A stretch of 64,000 bases of DNA from SAR324 cluster bacterium. GTDB lineage: Bacteria > SAR324 > XYD2-FULL-50-16. Shown here one piece after another: positions 9,303 through 18,019 of the stretch (the first letter of the stretch is position 1; the number at the start of each line of letters is the position of its first letter). The notes beneath the pieces are model-generated. The model worked only from the letters and a program-made list of their open reading frames with translations, searched no databases and was not told the DNA's origin. The position numbers were made by a program, and so were the translations under genes. The stretch lies in the NCBI GenBank assembly GCA_028282885.1, contig JANQGX010000022.1, positions 1 through 64,000 on the forward strand, given 5' to 3'.

Positions 9303-12300
9303 TCATAACTCCATGTTTTTTATCACGTTGCGGGCTCATGGATTCACGCAGCTCCTCCAAAAGCGGGTTCTCAAAAGACAGATCGTACATTCTCCAAATC
9401 ATATCAAACAGTTTTCGAAAATAAAGACTTTCTTCTCGGAAGTCGATGCAAACCAAAGGCTGTAGTTGTGGAGTAAATGATGTTTCGGCGTTTCCATCCA
9501 GCAGAACAGATAAAACGGTATGCCCATAAGTGGTAGGTTGGCGTATTCGCAAGTTGATCAGCTTCAATTCTGCTGCTACAACAGCATCGGTTTCCTGGTT
9601 GATATACTTCTCACGCAACTTGAATGTACCTACGGGAATTACAAAATCACAGGAGAGTATACGATCAATATACTCATCAAGATTGGTTCCCGGGGGACTG
9701 TGCCAGCGATCAAGTAAAACGCTTATTCCCGCGTTTAGTAAGTCGTTTGCTAATTGTACGACCCATTTTTCATGTTTGGGGATTCCCCAGGAGTAGCTGA
9801 TAAAACAAGACGGCTTTTGGGTTTTATCCCGATCTCTCAGCAATGCTTTGACCCGAACAAGGGCAGCTTCAAACGCTGTTCTGCGTACAGCTACGGCTTG
9901 CTCGGTATCTATAATAACCTGCTCGCGACTGGAGAGTTTTGTCAGGGGGGTTGGATCGGGCAAAGAAAGCCTGTTTCCGCATTTGTTGCAATAACTCTCA
10001 AGTTCATTTTCTGAAAGGAGTTCCATGACGACAGCTCTTGCCAGTTGCCTGCCACATTTCGGGCAGATTACAGCCTGGTACCTTAAAATCTCCAATTCAT
10101 TTCGAGACAGGAAACGTTCAAAAAGCCCTCTGAAAGCAAGCCTCACAGGTTCGGGGGTAGGTTGCTCAAAATAAAGTACAAGTTCTATTTCCCCTTCACC
10201 ATCACCGAATAGTTTGAAACCGCAAACTTCGTTCTCCCCCATCTCATACTGGGCTTGATTTTGCCATTGATGGGTTCGCACAAAAATATTGCTGTATCCC
10301 AAAAGCACAACCAGGGATGCATAGACATTTTCTACGGCACCTCTCACAAGATAGGAAGCCCCTTCGACAGGTACGAAATTTTTATCTTTTGGCCTTTTTT
10401 CATTGATCAGCGAGGGGAAAACCAGGAATGAATCTTCGTTGAAAGTCTCACGAAAACAGATAGTATGTTTTAGAAAAAGGACGGCAACTGCATCAAGCAG
10501 AATCTCCTTTTCTTCCTCGTCCAATTCTTGTAACTCCGGAAATGCGTAACCACCTTCCAGCAGACGGTTCTCTTCCAAAACACCCAGACCGCGAGGGTTG
10601 CGGCGTGCTTCCAGCACTACGGACGATGCCAGATTGGCGAGCAGGTCGGGTGTTAGCAGAATGGTTTGCGTTCCGTCGGAACGCCTTAGAACTGAAACAT
10701 ACCCATGATTCACCAGATGTTTCACGGCTGTCATCATTTCAATATCCGTGAATGACCAGTTCGGATCTGTTCTTTGGAGTTGCTTGCGCAATTGGTTCGG
10801 TTGAACAAGAATTTTGCTTTCAGTTGATTCTTCTTTAAGTTTGAGAACGTACTCTTTTATTCGTTTGAACGACTTTGTGGTCACTGTCGCTGTCATGTCT
10901 TCCCAGGGGACCAGCGCTTTCAGCCGTCTGATTAGTTCATCAATCCCAGCCCCGGTTTTTGCGCTGGTGAGGAGATAACCACCACCCATATCATTTCGTT
11001 CACAATATGCTTCCAACTCTTCAACCGTCAGTGTTGAAGAGCCTCTGTCGCTGCGTGCACCGATTAACAGGCTGTTGGCAAATATCCGTTTTTTCCCTTT
11101 CAGATGATAATTCCAGAAATCCACTCCGGAGAGAGGTTCTTGTCGATTGGTCGGATCATACAAAACAAGAGCGATATCTACGTCGTCCAGAAACAGCGAA
11201 TGAACCAGGCGATAGTCTGGTTGACCCGCCAAATCCCACAATACGGCTTCACATTGAGTGCCGTCCGATCGTGTCGTACCGAGCTCATCTATCACCCAGA
11301 ACTGTTGACCATGCGTGGACGAGTGTTCTTTATATTCACCATGAGCCAATCTCCACCCCAAACCGGTTTTTCCTACTCCTGAATCACCAACCAGGATGAG
11401 TTTGGCTGTAGTGTAGAATGTGGATTCAGTGGACTTACGTTCCAGTATGGTTTTCGCATCTACTTGCCAGATTCGAATTGACCGGTCTCTCTCTCCGAAG
11501 GTAGCCAGGTAGGGCAGGGAAGGATGGAATCCCGCATACTCCAGATTGGTATTCCCCGACGACTGTTCGGGTAGATCGACAAGCAATTCCCCGGTATCTG
11601 TTTTCCATATCTTGACGGTATGATCTCTGGATTTGGATACCAAAAGACGACTATCGGGAGAAAAATAGATGAAATTTATATTGTCGGTATGTCCTTCCAG
11701 GGTTTTGGTCTGTCGGTATTTCTCTATATTCCAGAAACGAATTGTGTTGTCAGTGGAACCAGACGCCATCAGCTTTCCATCCGGTGACCAGGAAATGCAA
11801 TCAACATCACCAAAATGCCCGAGTAGTTTGAGTGTTAATTCTCCGGTACGTGGATTCCAAACTCTGATGATATTGTCATTGGAACCTGATATGATTGTTT
11901 TGTTGTCCGGCGACCAGGAAATGCAATTAATCGGTTGGTGAGTGTTATGGTTCATTGTCAATTCATGATTTCCGTTTTCAGTATTCCACAACCTGATATT
12001 GCCATTGTTGGATCCGGAAGCAAGAATGCGACCTTCTCTTGACCATGACACGCAATTGTTCGTTTCATAGTCGTCCCTGATGGTTTTGAGGAGTTTACCG
12101 CCAATAATATCCCAAAGCTGAATTTTACTGTCGTGAGTACAGGTGGCAATCAACCTGCTATCGGGCGACCAGGAAACACAGTAGACATCACATTTGGGGT
12201 GGGGAAATTCATTTATCAACTCACCATTTGCCACATTCCAGATTAGCAGGTTTCCATCCTCGGAACCGGATGCCATCAGCTTGCCGTCAGGAGACCATTG

Positions 12301-12447
12301 GGCGCTCCAAATCAATCCTGCGTGTTCAGATAAAACATACTTCAAAGTCAGTCCTTCCACAGGGCTTTCACCTATTGATACATCGGGGAACTGCTCCTGT
12401 TTATTATCCTGTTTTGGCTTAGTCTTAAATGGTTTTTTCTTTGCCAT
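9268..12447 (-). CDS. WD40 - ROC GTPase - zinc ribbon - TIR/SEFIR protein
   Basis: 1059 residues of a multi-domain, signal-transducing NTPase. Residues about 35-330 are seven WD40 repeats (VSWSPDSRLIATCTHDSKIQLWD style). Residues 347-512 are a Ras-like ROC GTPase: P-loop GDSGVGKT 354-361, switch II WDLAGQ 404-409, a variant guanine-specificity motif GARSD around 463-467, SAK 495-497. Residues about 520-680 resemble the winged-helix/COR region that follows ROC in ROCO proteins. Two CxxC pairs (CPKC 795-798 and CNKC 820-823) form a zinc ribbon. The C-terminus (about 878-1025) is a TIR-like SEFIR domain (CFISYSWG, GISVLLDRWHSPPG). By analogy with STAND/ROCO proteins, WD40 would sense, GTP would switch and the TIR-like domain would act as effector or adaptor. 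No signal peptide, so cytosolic. The ribosome site is weak. Confidence 0.88.
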   Translation of the reverse strand: MAKKKPFKTKPKQDNKQEQFPDVSIGESPVEGLTLKYVLSEHAGLIWSAQWSPDGKLMASGSEDGNLLIWNVANGELINEFPHPKCDVYCVSWSPDSRLIATCTHDSKIQLWDIIGGKLLKTIRDDYETNNCVSWSREGRILASGSNNGNIRLWNTENGNHELTMNHNTHQPINCISWSPDNKTIISGSNDNIIRVWNPRTGELTLKLLGHFGDVDCISWSPDGKLMASGSTDNTIRFWNIEKYRQTKTLEGHTDNINFIYFSPDSRLLVSKSRDHTVKIWKTDTGELLVDLPEQSSGNTNLEYAGFHPSLPYLATFGERDRSIRIWQVDAKTILERKSTESTFYTTAKLILVGDSGVGKTGLGWRLAHGEYKEHSSTHGQQFWVIDELGTTRSDGTQCEAVLWDLAGQPDYRLVHSLFLDDVDIALVLYDPTNRQEPLSGVDFWNYHLKGKKRIFANSLLIGARSDRGSSTLTVEELEAYCERNDMGGGYLLTSAKTGAGIDELIRRLKALVPWEDMTATVTTKSFKRIKEYVLKLKEESTESKILVQPNQLRKQLQRTDPNWSFTDIEMMTAVKHLVNHGYVSVLRRSDGTQTILLTPDLLANLASSVVLEARRNPRGLGVLEENRLLEGGYAFPELQELDEEEKEILLDAVAVLFLKHTICFRETFNEDSFLVFPSLINEKRPKDKNFVPVEGASYLVRGAVENVYASLVVLLGYSNIFVRTHQWQNQAQYEMGENEVCGFKLFGDGEGEIELVLYFEQPTPEPVRLAFRGLFERFLSRNELEILRYQAVICPKCGRQLARAVVMELLSENELESYCNKCGNRLSLPDPTPLTKLSSREQVIIDTEQAVAVRRTAFEAALVRVKALLRDRDKTQKPSCFISYSWGIPKHEKWVVQLANDLLNAGISVLLDRWHSPPGTNLDEYIDRILSCDFVIPVGTFKLREKYINQETDAVVAAELKLINLRIRQPTTYGHTVLSVLLDGNAETSFTPQLQPLVCIDFREESLYFRKLFDMIWRMYDLSFENPLLEELRESMSPQRDKKHGVMNGYPGIIIELI

Positions 12448-12585
12448 AAGGGGATGCAGTTGAGTTGGTTGGTTAGAATTAACTATTGAGCTGTTTTGAA
12501 TGCTTTAACTGGTCATTTATAGTGTATTACGGACAAAAAGGCCATTTACAACAAAAAAACAGGATCACCTGGTATTCCGGTAATG

Positions 12586-13062
12586 CTAATCACCCAGTGA
12601 GACCTTCGATCCGTTTTTCGGACTTTTACTTAATATTTCATCGGCAACCGAGTCTTTGGCCCTGGTTGCTGCTCCGGACGAGATACTGCCAAGAACTTTA
12701 TTCCCCGAATGGTTTTGAAAATGTTTGATAAAAAGCCCTGAAACCGTGATGGCAGAAATCAGATTGATATTGATGTTATCAACCCGGGAATTGGGCTCGA
12801 ATTCCGAGATGGGGCCGATAGGATTAACGATCCCGGCGTTGTTGATCAGGATTATTTCCGAATAATCTGTTTTAGCAAGACTCCGGAAAGTAGTGTCAAT
12901 GATCCCTGGTGCATTGTGTGGATCACTGAAGTCGCAATGAACGCTCCCATCAAATGTACCTCTTCTGGAAAACTCGACTACCCTAGATCCTGCCTCCATG
13001 TATCGATTAACCAATGATTTACCGAGCCCCCTGGATCCCCCTGTGATAATTGCCAGTTTCAT
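12586..13062 (-). pseudogene. Truncated short-chain dehydrogenase (SDR) remnant
   Basis: 158 residues that begin as a normal SDR: TGGSRGLGKSL (NAD(P)-binding glycine motif, residues 7-17), LINNAGIVNPIGP (NNAG motif) and the catalytic-Ser strand (VLGSISSGAA). After ISSGAA the sequence stops resembling the family, lacks the YxxxK catalytic pair and the last roughly 90 residues, and ends at a TAG. No continuation appears in other frames of the following 100 bases. It is therefore probably a 3'-truncated, inactive gene. The preserved half looks most like YueD/sepiapterin-reductase-type SDRs. Confidence 0.75.
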
Positions 13063-13716
13063 ATCTTAGATCCTTTAATTCAGTTATGAATCAAACAGGT
13101 AAATAATGGTCTCCAAGATCTTAATTGCCTTGGACGGCCTGATACTAAACATTTTGGGAGCCGTTAATCCTATTGGAATACGGGATGAATGAACACCCGG
13201 TGCGGCCAATAGAATATCAACCTGGTGTTATGTCACCTGTGGATCAGCGGAAACGTGTGTACCCGTTACGTCCCCTTACTTCCGCCGGATCGAAGCGAAA
13301 GTTGAGCGCTGACAGGATTCTGTGATGGGTTCAATGACAGAGCCTTTTCTCTCGCTGGTGTTTTATCTCTTTGCTTTTACCGTAAGCATAGCTTTTGTAA
13401 AAGAGTGGACCGGAACGACGTAAACTCAGTATGAACCGGGATTGACTCTCTTTGCGAAAAAACGCGGTGGCAACCCTGGTTGGTGTTAGGTCCGGTCTCC
13501 GTATTTCCCAGTTTATTATAAATAGCGATATTTTCTTGCATCTTTACATTTGTGTAAAGTCTTATCTCGGAGGGATTGGAGATTTTTGTTTACGCTATTC
13601 AAATTTGGGAATTTGGGTTAGCTTGCGAAAAGAATTCCTGCTACCGTGATGTGATCAGATGACCCAACTTCCGATTTTTATACAAATCCTGGTTTTGACT
13701 AAAAGAATCACTTGTA
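13063..13716. other. Gene-free stretch
   Basis: About 650 bases between the SDR remnant and the DUF1007 gene with no supported gene; the one short open frame (13452-13649) has no recognisable protein features. Together with the truncated SDR it looks like a decayed region. No structured RNA was recognised. Confidence 0.5.
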
Positions 13717-14316
13717 ATGAAAAAAGTATTCTGTAAATTGATCGTGTTTATTGCCGGACTGATGCTTGGCTGCCAGGTTGGCTATTGTCATCCCCATCAA
13801 TATGTTGAAACTTTCGTTAAAATTCATATCGAGAAAGAAGGTCTGACCGGTTTTGAGCTGAAATGGATTTTTGATGAAATGACATCGACGGTCATCATGA
13901 TGGATTACGATCTCAATGGCGATGAAGTCCTCGATGAAACAGAGATTGCCGAAATCAGGTCCAAACTGTTTAATAAACTGGCTGATTCCAACTTCCTGGT
14001 TTATATTTTTGTCGGAGAAAAGGATTTTCCCGTCAGGGTTGTCGAACAATTTAATGCCGAGTTTCAAAACTATGAACTGATTTTCGAGTTCTTTGTCCCC
14101 TGTAAAGTACCGGCAATTGCAGAAACCCGGGAAGTGAGACTTTCAGTGTTTGACGAGGAGTACTACACTCTTTATGAGATTGATGAAGAATCAGTTGCCT
14201 CGAATCATCCGGACTCCATCCAACTGAGTTTTGAACAGAGGGTGTCCGAGGATAGATACTACTATTACGGACAGCTTCATCCTCAGGAGATTGTTATCCG
14301 TTTTCGCAATAAATAA
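13717..14316 (+). CDS. DUF1007 family periplasmic protein with EF-hand loop
   Basis: 199 residues. A signal peptide (MKKVFCKLIVFIAGLMLGC, then QVGYC) is followed directly by the family hallmark HPHQYVETFVKI. DUF1007 (COG3683) proteins are periplasmic and are often encoded beside nickel/cobalt exporters of the NicO/RcnA type. Residues 66-77 (DYDLNGDEVLDE) form a complete EF-hand calcium loop, with D1, D3, N5, G6, D7 and E12 in place. The downstream gene is YibE/F, 91 bases away on the same strand, not a NicO transporter. A second DUF1007 gene sits at 22499-23122. The role is unknown; metal sensing or delivery in the periplasm is a reasonable inference. The signal peptide contains a Cys (LGC) that could be a lipobox, but the HPH start lies seven residues further on. 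Confidence 0.85.
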   Translation: MKKVFCKLIVFIAGLMLGCQVGYCHPHQYVETFVKIHIEKEGLTGFELKWIFDEMTSTVIMMDYDLNGDEVLDETEIAEIRSKLFNKLADSNFLVYIFVGEKDFPVRVVEQFNAEFQNYELIFEFFVPCKVPAIAETREVRLSVFDEEYYTLYEIDEESVASNHPDSIQLSFEQRVSEDRYYYYGQLHPQEIVIRFRNK

Positions 14317-14407
14317 ATCAGTTCCAAATCTTTGTCGGGAGAATCATCTGTCTTTACTCCATCTCGAGTTTGGCGAAACACTAAACAACCAATAATCAGC
14401 TAATAGA

Positions 14408-15577
14408 ATGATGTTAATGGCCAACAGAAAAAAAAGTGAAACCCTGGTGCTTGCCCTGGTTATTCTGAGTATTCCCTGTCTTTTTTTTATCTCTCGTCAG
14501 ATCAGCAGCGAAATTAAGACACCGCAATATTATCCCTACCTGTTTGAAGAAGCCAGAATTCTGGCAATTTTGTCAGAAGACCTTAACAGCGATTATATTA
14601 TTCCCAACCTGATGATCGGGAAACAGACGGTCTCTCTTGAAATAACAACCGGCAAGTATAAAGGGAGAAGCTACGAAAGCGTCAATTTGCTCAGTCGGTC
14701 CCATAATGTCCATGTTGTACCCGGAATGACGGTGGTAGTCGGGATACGAGAAGTGGAGGATGAACAGAAAATCTGGGTATACAATCATAAAAGAGACAAC
14801 ACTCTTTATCTGCTCGCAGGGCTGTTTCTTCTTCTGCTCTTTATTTTTGGCCGGTCCAAAGGAATCAGGGCGGCACTGGCATTGGTTTTCACCGGTTCCA
14901 TGTTTATCTTTATCATGGTTCCTCTCATTTTCCGGGGGAACAACCCTTATCCGGTTTCGATTCTCTGTTCGGTGGTTACGGTGATAATCTCATTCACGGT
15001 GATCGCAGGCATCAGCCGAAAATCCCTGGCTGCAATTATTGGCACTATTCTCGGGATCAGCATCGCCGGTCTGGTCTCCTACACTTTTGGATCACTCGCA
15101 CACCTGTCAGGAGTTAACATGGACAAGGGGGAACAACTCGTGAATATCGCCGGAGCGTACCGGATTCAGGTCAGGGGGTTAATGTTTTCCTCAATCCTGA
15201 TTGCTTCTCTTGGTGCGGTGATGGACGTGACCATGTCCATTGCCTCTGCCATTCAGGAGATCCACGAATCGAATTCCCGTCTGGGTAGAATGGATCTCTT
15301 TCGATCCGGGATCGCCATCGGAAAGGATATTATGGGGACCATGTCCAATACCCTGATTCTGGCATTTATGGGGGGATCCCTGAGCCTGATTCTGCTGTTG
15401 TGGGGATATCGGATGTCGTATCGTCAACTAATCAGTATGCCGTTTATGTCTCTTGAAATCATCCAGGGATTGGCAGGGAGCATCGGGATCATTCTGGCAG
15501 CTCCTCTGACAGCTTTCATTGCTTCCTGGTTGGTGAAGAGAGATCCCTCCTCGCTTTTTACAGATCGGAATCCATAG
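14408..15577 (+). CDS. YibE/F family membrane protein
   Basis: 389 residues (389 or fewer depending on which of three early ATGs is used). One N-terminal membrane segment (LVLALVILSIPCLFFI) is followed by about 100 extracytoplasmic residues, then at least seven further membrane helices from about residue 130 (LYLLAGLFLLLLFIFG). The core segments SKGIRAALALVFTGSMF, LIASLGAVMDVTMSIASAI and GKDIMGTMSNTLILAFMG are characteristic of YibE/F-like multi-pass proteins (COG5438). The family has no established biochemical function; conserved Asp and Ser residues in membrane segments suggest transport. It follows the DUF1007 gene and probably shares its transcript. Confidence 0.87.
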   Translation: MMLMANRKKSETLVLALVILSIPCLFFISRQISSEIKTPQYYPYLFEEARILAILSEDLNSDYIIPNLMIGKQTVSLEITTGKYKGRSYESVNLLSRSHNVHVVPGMTVVVGIREVEDEQKIWVYNHKRDNTLYLLAGLFLLLLFIFGRSKGIRAALALVFTGSMFIFIMVPLIFRGNNPYPVSILCSVVTVIISFTVIAGISRKSLAAIIGTILGISIAGLVSYTFGSLAHLSGVNMDKGEQLVNIAGAYRIQVRGLMFSSILIASLGAVMDVTMSIASAIQEIHESNSRLGRMDLFRSGIAIGKDIMGTMSNTLILAFMGGSLSLILLLWGYRMSYRQLISMPFMSLEIIQGLAGSIGIILAAPLTAFIASWLVKRDPSSLFTDRNP

Positions 15578-15876
15578 TTTTGGCTTTTCAAATCCACCCT
15601 CCTGTGATACTTCTGCTTTGTTATAGAGAGCCGGATTTTTCAGGCTGCAGATTCGGAACGGAAAGACGAAATTCCCACTGGGCATGATTGTTCAACTTCC
15701 GATAACCAGGCATGTGAAAAAATCCGGAATGCAGTCCGGATGAAGCAGGCTGACAACGAAGTCTAGATCTGCCATCCGGATGATAACTCTATTGTGTCTT
15801 TGCCCAAACATAATGTTAATCTTGAGATAGGGCGGTTTTGCCCTGGTACTGTCTTTTATTAATACGGAGGAGGAGA
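15578..15876. other. Intergenic leader before the 5'-nucleotidase
   Basis: About 300 bases with no gene. A short imperfect palindrome (ATCCGGAATGCAGTCCGGAT, 15732-15751) is present; arms ATCCGGA and TCCGGAT pair around a 6-base loop. It could be an operator or a transcript hairpin upstream of the nucleotidase gene. No riboswitch class was recognised. Confidence 0.4.
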
Positions 15877-17664
15877 ATGAAAAATCACAAAATCACCAGG
15901 AGTCTTATTACGTTTTTCTGCGTAATGTCGTTTCTGGTATTCGCTGTCACAGCGGGCGCTGCAACAAAGATTACTGTCTTACAAACTTCCGACATGCATG
16001 GCAGGATTTATCCCCATGACTATGCGCTGGATTCTGCCGACAAGGATGCGGGATTTGCCAAAATTAAGACGCTGATCGCCAAAGAACGGGCTGCCAATGC
16101 CAATGTTATCCTTATTGATTGCGGGGACACGGTTCAGGATAATAGTGCCGAACTCTTTAACGATCTGCCGGTTCATCCCATGGTCAGCGTGATGAACGAC
16201 CTTCAATTCGATGTCTGGTCATTGGGGAATCACGAGTTTAATTTCGAGCTCTCGTTTCTGGAAAGAAATATCAAGGCATTCAAAGGCTCTGTACTCTCGG
16301 CTAATATTTATCGAGAAGGGACCTCCAAGCGATGGTTGGAAGCTTATAGGATTTTCAACAAAGATGGTGTCCGAATAGCCGTGGTTGGTATGATTCCACC
16401 GGCAGTTCCAACCTGGGAATCGGCCACGCCACAGCATTTCGAGGGATTAGCTTTCACCGATCCCATGGCGGAAACCAAAAAAGTATTGGATGAGCTGGAA
16501 GGTAAATATGATGTTCTTATCGGAGCTTACCACATCGGTCCCAAAGGGGAACATGGATACGACGGCCTTGAGGCAATTGCACAAAATTTCCCTCAGTTTG
16601 ATGTTATTTTCGCCGGCCACGCTCATGCGAAGTACAATAAGGAGATTAATGGTGTTAAAGTGATTGAACCCGGTAAATACGGTTGGGCCCTGGCTAAAGC
16701 GGAAATCACGGTCGAAAAGAAAGCAGGTGCCTTTAAAGTGGCTTCGGTTGTTACCACCAATATTGAAACCAAAAAAGTCGAGGCGGATAAAGAGGTCCTG
16801 GCTGAATACAAGTTTGTCCATGATCAGTCCGTGAAGGATGCCAATCTTGTTGTCGGGAAAATTGCAGGAGACTTCGTAAAAAGAGTGGATTATATCACCG
16901 GCGAAGCCAAGGTCACAACAATGCCGACTTCACAATTGGAGGATTCAGCCATTATCGACCTGATTAACGATGTTCAGCTTCACTATACGGGTGCGCAGGT
17001 ATCATCCGCAGCACTTTTTAATTTCGGATCAAACCTGACTGCAGGCGATTTCAAAAAGAAGGATGTGGCTTACATCTACAAATATCCCAATACCCTGATT
17101 GGTGTGAACATCACGGGTGAAAACCTGAAGAAGTATATGGAGTGGTCAGCATCCTACTACAACTCCTTCAAGGCGGGTGACCTGACGATTTCCTTCAACA
17201 AGAAAATCAGGGGCTATAACTACGATATGTTCTCCGGTTTGACCTATGAGATCGACCTTTCCAAAGAGGCGGGAAGTCGGGTTGTCAACGCCAGGATTAA
17301 AGGCAAGGCCCTGGATCCCAAGGCGACCTATAAATTGGCTGTGAACAACTATAGGTTTGGCACCCTTCTCAAGCTCGGTCTGGTGACGAATGATGACAAG
17401 TATTATGACTCCGTGGCCCGCTACGCCGATATTCCGGATGGCAGGATCAGGGATCTTATTATCAAATATACCCGTGAGGAGAAAAAAGGAACCCTTTCTC
17501 CTTCGGTAGATTACAACTGGAAGCTGGTGGGCTATTCCATCGACGAGGCAAAACAACAAGTTGCCTTTGACATGATCAGAAAAGGTGTCATCAGTATTCC
17601 GAGATCAGAAGACGGAAGAACCCTGAACATCAGGGCGATTACAGCAGCCGATTTGAAGAATTAG
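15877..17664 (+). CDS. Periplasmic bifunctional metallophosphatase/5'-nucleotidase
   Basis: 595 residues from the ATG behind an exceptionally strong GGAGGAGGAG site. A signal peptide of about 33 residues (SLITFFCVMSFLVFAV, ending in AGA) directs export. The calcineurin-like metallophosphatase domain follows: TSDMHG (metal ligands D and H), DCGDTVQD, LGNHEF and FAGHAHAKY. The C-terminal half is the 5'-nucleotidase substrate domain (ALFNFGSNLTAGDF, then YKYPNTLIGVNITGENL). UshA-type enzymes hydrolyse nucleoside phosphates or UDP-sugars in the periplasm for phosphate and nucleoside salvage. It appears monocistronic between YibE/F and an ABC exporter. Confidence 0.92.
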   Translation: MKNHKITRSLITFFCVMSFLVFAVTAGAATKITVLQTSDMHGRIYPHDYALDSADKDAGFAKIKTLIAKERAANANVILIDCGDTVQDNSAELFNDLPVHPMVSVMNDLQFDVWSLGNHEFNFELSFLERNIKAFKGSVLSANIYREGTSKRWLEAYRIFNKDGVRIAVVGMIPPAVPTWESATPQHFEGLAFTDPMAETKKVLDELEGKYDVLIGAYHIGPKGEHGYDGLEAIAQNFPQFDVIFAGHAHAKYNKEINGVKVIEPGKYGWALAKAEITVEKKAGAFKVASVVTTNIETKKVEADKEVLAEYKFVHDQSVKDANLVVGKIAGDFVKRVDYITGEAKVTTMPTSQLEDSAIIDLINDVQLHYTGAQVSSAALFNFGSNLTAGDFKKKDVAYIYKYPNTLIGVNITGENLKKYMEWSASYYNSFKAGDLTISFNKKIRGYNYDMFSGLTYEIDLSKEAGSRVVNARIKGKALDPKATYKLAVNNYRFGTLLKLGLVTNDDKYYDSVARYADIPDGRIRDLIIKYTREEKKGTLSPSVDYNWKLVGYSIDEAKQQVAFDMIRKGVISIPRSEDGRTLNIRAITAADLKN

Positions 17665-18019
17665 TGGTCTGAAGCAAACAGTCTGACCATATTGCCCGTC
17701 GAGGGAACTCTCATCAAAACCACGGGAAACGGAATGTTTCCCTTAGCTCCAAAGATGGATTCATGCATGTTTTGAAAGGGTATCCCCTCGACGGATAAGG
17801 ACTGCTTTTTAGGTCAGGATGTTTGAGTTAAACTCCTGGTGTATAACGCTGAACCCGCTAGTTCTCCGTGAAAAACAATTCAAATTGAAATCGCTGCTTT
17901 TACGGATTTCGCAGTTCGGTGAAGTTTGGAATCAGCTCTCCCTTCAGGTTCGAACCTCGTCTCTACGGGAAACCGGGTAGTCATACTTCGGTTTTACCCG
18001 CTTTCCAAAGAACAAAACA
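17665..18019. other. Intergenic region with 7-bp hairpin
   Basis: 355 bases without a gene. A perfect 7-base hairpin with a GGAAT loop (17724-17742, arms GGGAAAC/GTTTCCC) lies 60 bases after the nucleotidase stop and may help end that transcript, although only TTAG follows it. The rest presumably carries the promoter of the ABC exporter. Confidence 0.45.
17724..17742 (+). terminator. Possible terminator hairpin after 5'-nucleotidase
   Basis: Arms GGGAAAC and GTTTCCC are exact complements around a five-base loop. The lack of a T-run after the hairpin makes an intrinsic terminator doubtful. Confidence 0.3.

Noticed and set aside
13452..13649. 65-codon open frame in the empty region
   Set aside because: No ribosome site, no family resemblance and no partner.
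17947..17956. GGTTCGAACC, a T-arm-like sequence suggesting a tRNA gene
   Set aside because: No acceptor stem, anticodon arm or D-arm can be built around it in either direction.
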